Origin: Lysobacteraceae bacterium
Lineage (GTDB): Bacteria; Pseudomonadota; Gammaproteobacteria; Xanthomonadales; Rhodanobacteraceae
DNA length: 6,957 nucleotides
Reading direction: 5' to 3'
NCBI GenBank assembly: GCA_018971925.1
Contig: JAGWZT010000101.1
Location: 1-6,957, forward strand
The position numbers and the translations under genes were made by a program. Positions 5,646-6,957 of this stretch are shown here, one piece after another; position 1 is the stretch's first letter; each line of letters begins with the position of its first letter. Below the pieces are notes generated by a model that made no database searches, was not told the DNA's origin, and saw only the letters and a list, made by a program, of their open reading frames with translations.

Positions 5646-6295
5646 GCGCACTGCCTGTGCGCGCCCGGCAACAGCGCGTTGTGTTCGACAGCGCGATGCG
5701 CCGACGCCTTGCGCAACGGCAACGAGGCCAGAACGCTACGCCGCGCTTCGACGATCCATGCGCCGCCCGCACCGCGCACCAGCCATCGCGGCAATCCGGC
5801 GGCGCCGCGCGCGCGCGGCCAAGGCGCGCCGCACCTCACCGCAGGCAACACATCCAGGCCCGCGTTTCGCAGCGCGCGCTCCCAACGCCGCGGTGCCACC
5901 CCGCGGCGCCACAGCGATCGGGGGTGCAGACCGGCAACCAGCAACCTTCCGTGCGGCGCCAGCGCCCGGGCGAGTTCCGGCGCAAACGACACGTCTACCG
6001 CATCAGGGAAACACGCCAGCACGGCGCAAAAGGAATCATCTGCGAAAGGCAATTCGTCAAGACGCATGCGCAAAGGGCCGTGCCAAGCTGACTCAGCCCC
6101 GGACGGATTCAACGTGGCCCAGCAGGCAATACCCGCCACCGCAGGGACAGGCACGCCGATGCCGTCGAGAAGCAAGCCATGGGTACCTACCATGCGCGTG
6201 AGGCGTACCGCGCAAGTTGTTGATATGTCGGCGCCGATCGCCGCCAGAGCGGCGGTATCGCACCACGATCTTTCGGTTGGCTGCTGGCTTTGCAA
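5642..6295 (-). CDS. YafS-like class I SAM-dependent methyltransferase
   Basis: This 217-residue protein resembles E. coli YafS, a predicted SAM-dependent methyltransferase of unknown substrate that likewise lies between gloB and rnhA. The post-I region reads LPFADDSFCAVLACF (82-96), then LARALAPHGRLLVAG (108-122), the Methyltransf_11 pattern. GLHPRSLWRRG (122-132) corresponds to the GFNPWSLWG-type motif of YafS proteins. Motif I is degenerate: LLLDGIGVP (41-49) replaces the usual glycine-rich GxGxG loop, so SAM binding is uncertain. The segment after about 185 is an Ala/Arg-rich tail. No ATG or GTG lies near the N-terminus in frame. The TTG at 6295 is the first possible start after an in-frame stop (6304-6302) and fits the family length. 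The next Met is residue 35 (6193), which would remove conserved sequence. Its stop overlaps the rnhA ATG, and it is divergent from gloB. Confidence 0.82.
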   Translation of the reverse strand: MQSQQPTERSWCDTAALAAIGADISTTCAVRLTRMVGTHGLLLDGIGVPVPAVAGIACWATLNPSGAESAWHGPLRMRLDELPFADDSFCAVLACFPDAVDVSFAPELARALAPHGRLLVAGLHPRSLWRRGVAPRRWERALRNAGLDVLPAVRCGAPWPRARGAAGLPRWLVRGAGGAWIVEARRSVLASLPLRKASAHRAVEHNALLPGAHRQCA

Positions 6296-6328
6296 TCCGG
6301 TTCAACCGCCTGGACCTGTCCACGCCCA

Positions 6329-6357
6329 TTGTGACGGATTTGTGAGTCGAGGATAAG
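6329..6357 (+). promoter_or_regulatory. Candidate promoter for gloB in the divergent spacer
   Basis: In the 142-bp spacer 6296-6437, TTGTGA (6329-6334) and GATAAG (6352-6357) are separated by 17 bp, each matching four of six sigma70 consensus bases. This would give a gloB leader of about 75 nt. On the opposite strand TTATCC and CACAAT over almost the same bases are also 17 bp apart, a weaker possibility for the methyltransferase gene, which must have its promoter here too. Downstream, TAACACGC (6372-6379) and GCGCTGTTA (6401-6409) can pair as an 8-bp stem with one bulge in the gloB leader. All of this is read by eye and unconfirmed. Confidence 0.35.
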
Positions 6358-6437
6358 CGACCGCCACCGTTTAACACGCAGCTAACGAGGTAGACGCCTT
6401 GCGCTGTTAGGGTTTCGTTCTTTTGGCCGGATGCCGC

Positions 6438-6957
6438 ATGCCGTCCCTGCGCCCACTCCCCGCCTTGAGCGACAACTACATATGGTTGCTGGCCGACAAC
6501 GCAGCCGGCACCGCCATGGTGGTCGATCCGGGCGAGGCACGCCCGGTGTTCGCGGCGCTTGCCGCGGACGGTCTGACACTGACTGCGATCCTGCTGACGC
6601 ACCACCACTCCGACCACATCGGTGGCACGTCCGAACTCGTCGAACGCTTCCCGGACGCGGTCGTCTACGCGCCACACGACGATCGGATCGCCCACGCCGC
6701 GCGGCGGGTGGGTGATGGCGACACCGTAACCATCGCGTCCCCGGCCGCGCGTTTCCGGGTACTGGAAGTGCACGGCCACACGCGCAGCCATATCGCGTAC
6801 CACGGCGAAGGACTGCTGTTCTGCGGCGACACACTGTTCAGCCTCGGCTGCGGACGCCTCTTCGAAGGCACGCCCGCCGACATGCTGGCTTCGCTGGACC
6901 GCTTTGCGGCGCTGCCGGGCAACACCCGGGTTTGCTGCGCCCACGAATACACGCTGG
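6438..6957 (+). CDS. gloB: Hydroxyacylglutathione hydrolase (glyoxalase II), partial
   Basis: Glyoxalase II hydrolyses S-D-lactoylglutathione to D-lactate and glutathione, the second step of methylglyoxal detoxification in the cytosol. It is a binuclear metallo-beta-lactamase-fold enzyme. The 173 codons present include THHHSDHIGG (54-63), with metal ligands His55, His57, Asp59 and His60. His114 lies in HGHTRSH (112-118), Asp131 in FCGDTLF (128-134), and His169 in CAHEYTL (167-173). LGCGRLFEGTPADM (136-149) is typical of true glyoxalase II rather than a generic MBL hydrolase. The ATG at 6438 starts PSLRPLPALSDNYIWLL, the usual N-terminus. The ATG at 6431 is out of frame. About 80 C-terminal residues, the glutathione-binding helical domain, lie beyond the right edge. 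There is no strong Shine-Dalgarno. The neighbourhood gloB / YafS-like / rnhA / dnaQ is also found in E. coli. Confidence 0.96.
   Translation, partial: MPSLRPLPALSDNYIWLLADNAAGTAMVVDPGEARPVFAALAADGLTLTAILLTHHHSDHIGGTSELVERFPDAVVYAPHDDRIAHAARRVGDGDTVTIASPAARFRVLEVHGHTRSHIAYHGEGLLFCGDTLFSLGCGRLFEGTPADMLASLDRFAALPGNTRVCCAHEYTL

Noticed and set aside
5646..5651. GTG start for rnhA two codons upstream
   Set aside because: The ATG at 5645 gives the ATGA overlap with the preceding gene and reproduces the E. coli RNase HI residue numbering.
5265..6356. 363-codon plus-strand open frame
   Set aside because: It is antisense to rnhA and the YafS-like gene, with a composition typical of shadow frames.
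6093..6944. 283-codon minus-strand open frame opposite gloB
   Set aside because: GloB metal-binding motifs on the plus strand account for the region. The opposite frame is a shadow.

Overview
The window is ordinary, densely packed, GC-rich (roughly two thirds G+C) bacterial chromosome. Gene content and protein motifs point to a gammaproteobacterium, most likely of the Xanthomonadales/Lysobacterales. This is inferred from the prmB-aroC pairing, the gloB / YafS-like / rnhA / dnaQ neighbourhood and general protein style; no rRNA or other taxonomic marker is present. I see no mobile elements, CRISPR arrays, tRNAs or rRNAs.

Layout. (1) Minus-strand operon, 1-2233, in transcription order: prmB (glutamine methyltransferase for ribosomal protein L3), a GNAT acetyltransferase whose ATG directly abuts the prmB stop, and aroC (chorismate synthase), which runs off the left edge. 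(2) A 124-bp divergent spacer (2234-2357) that holds a long imperfect inverted repeat. (3) Plus-strand cluster, 2358-4468: psd (phosphatidylserine decarboxylase), an unrecognised 153-residue protein overlapping its stop codon, a possible 23-residue proline-rich small ORF, and a PP2C-type Ser/Thr phosphatase. (4) Minus-strand cluster, 4480-6295, in transcription order: a YafS-like methyltransferase, rnhA (RNase HI) and dnaQ (DNA polymerase III epsilon), each joined to the next by a 4-bp ATGA overlap. It converges on the phosphatase gene with only 11 bp between stops. (5) A 142-bp divergent spacer with a candidate promoter. (6) gloB (hydroxyacylglutathione hydrolase), which runs off the right edge.

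How the genes work together. Most are housekeeping functions for aromatic biosynthesis, ribosomal protein modification, phosphatidylethanolamine synthesis, DNA replication and proofreading, and methylglyoxal detoxification. The least explained part is 3245-4468, where an unknown helical protein, a possible coupling peptide and a phosphatase with an atypical flap region follow psd. I found no convincing new multi-gene system. The points worth a second look are the inverted repeat between prmB and psd, the unknown gene with its ambiguous start and possible internal promoter, the small ORF, and the altered motifs in the phosphatase and in the YafS-like protein.
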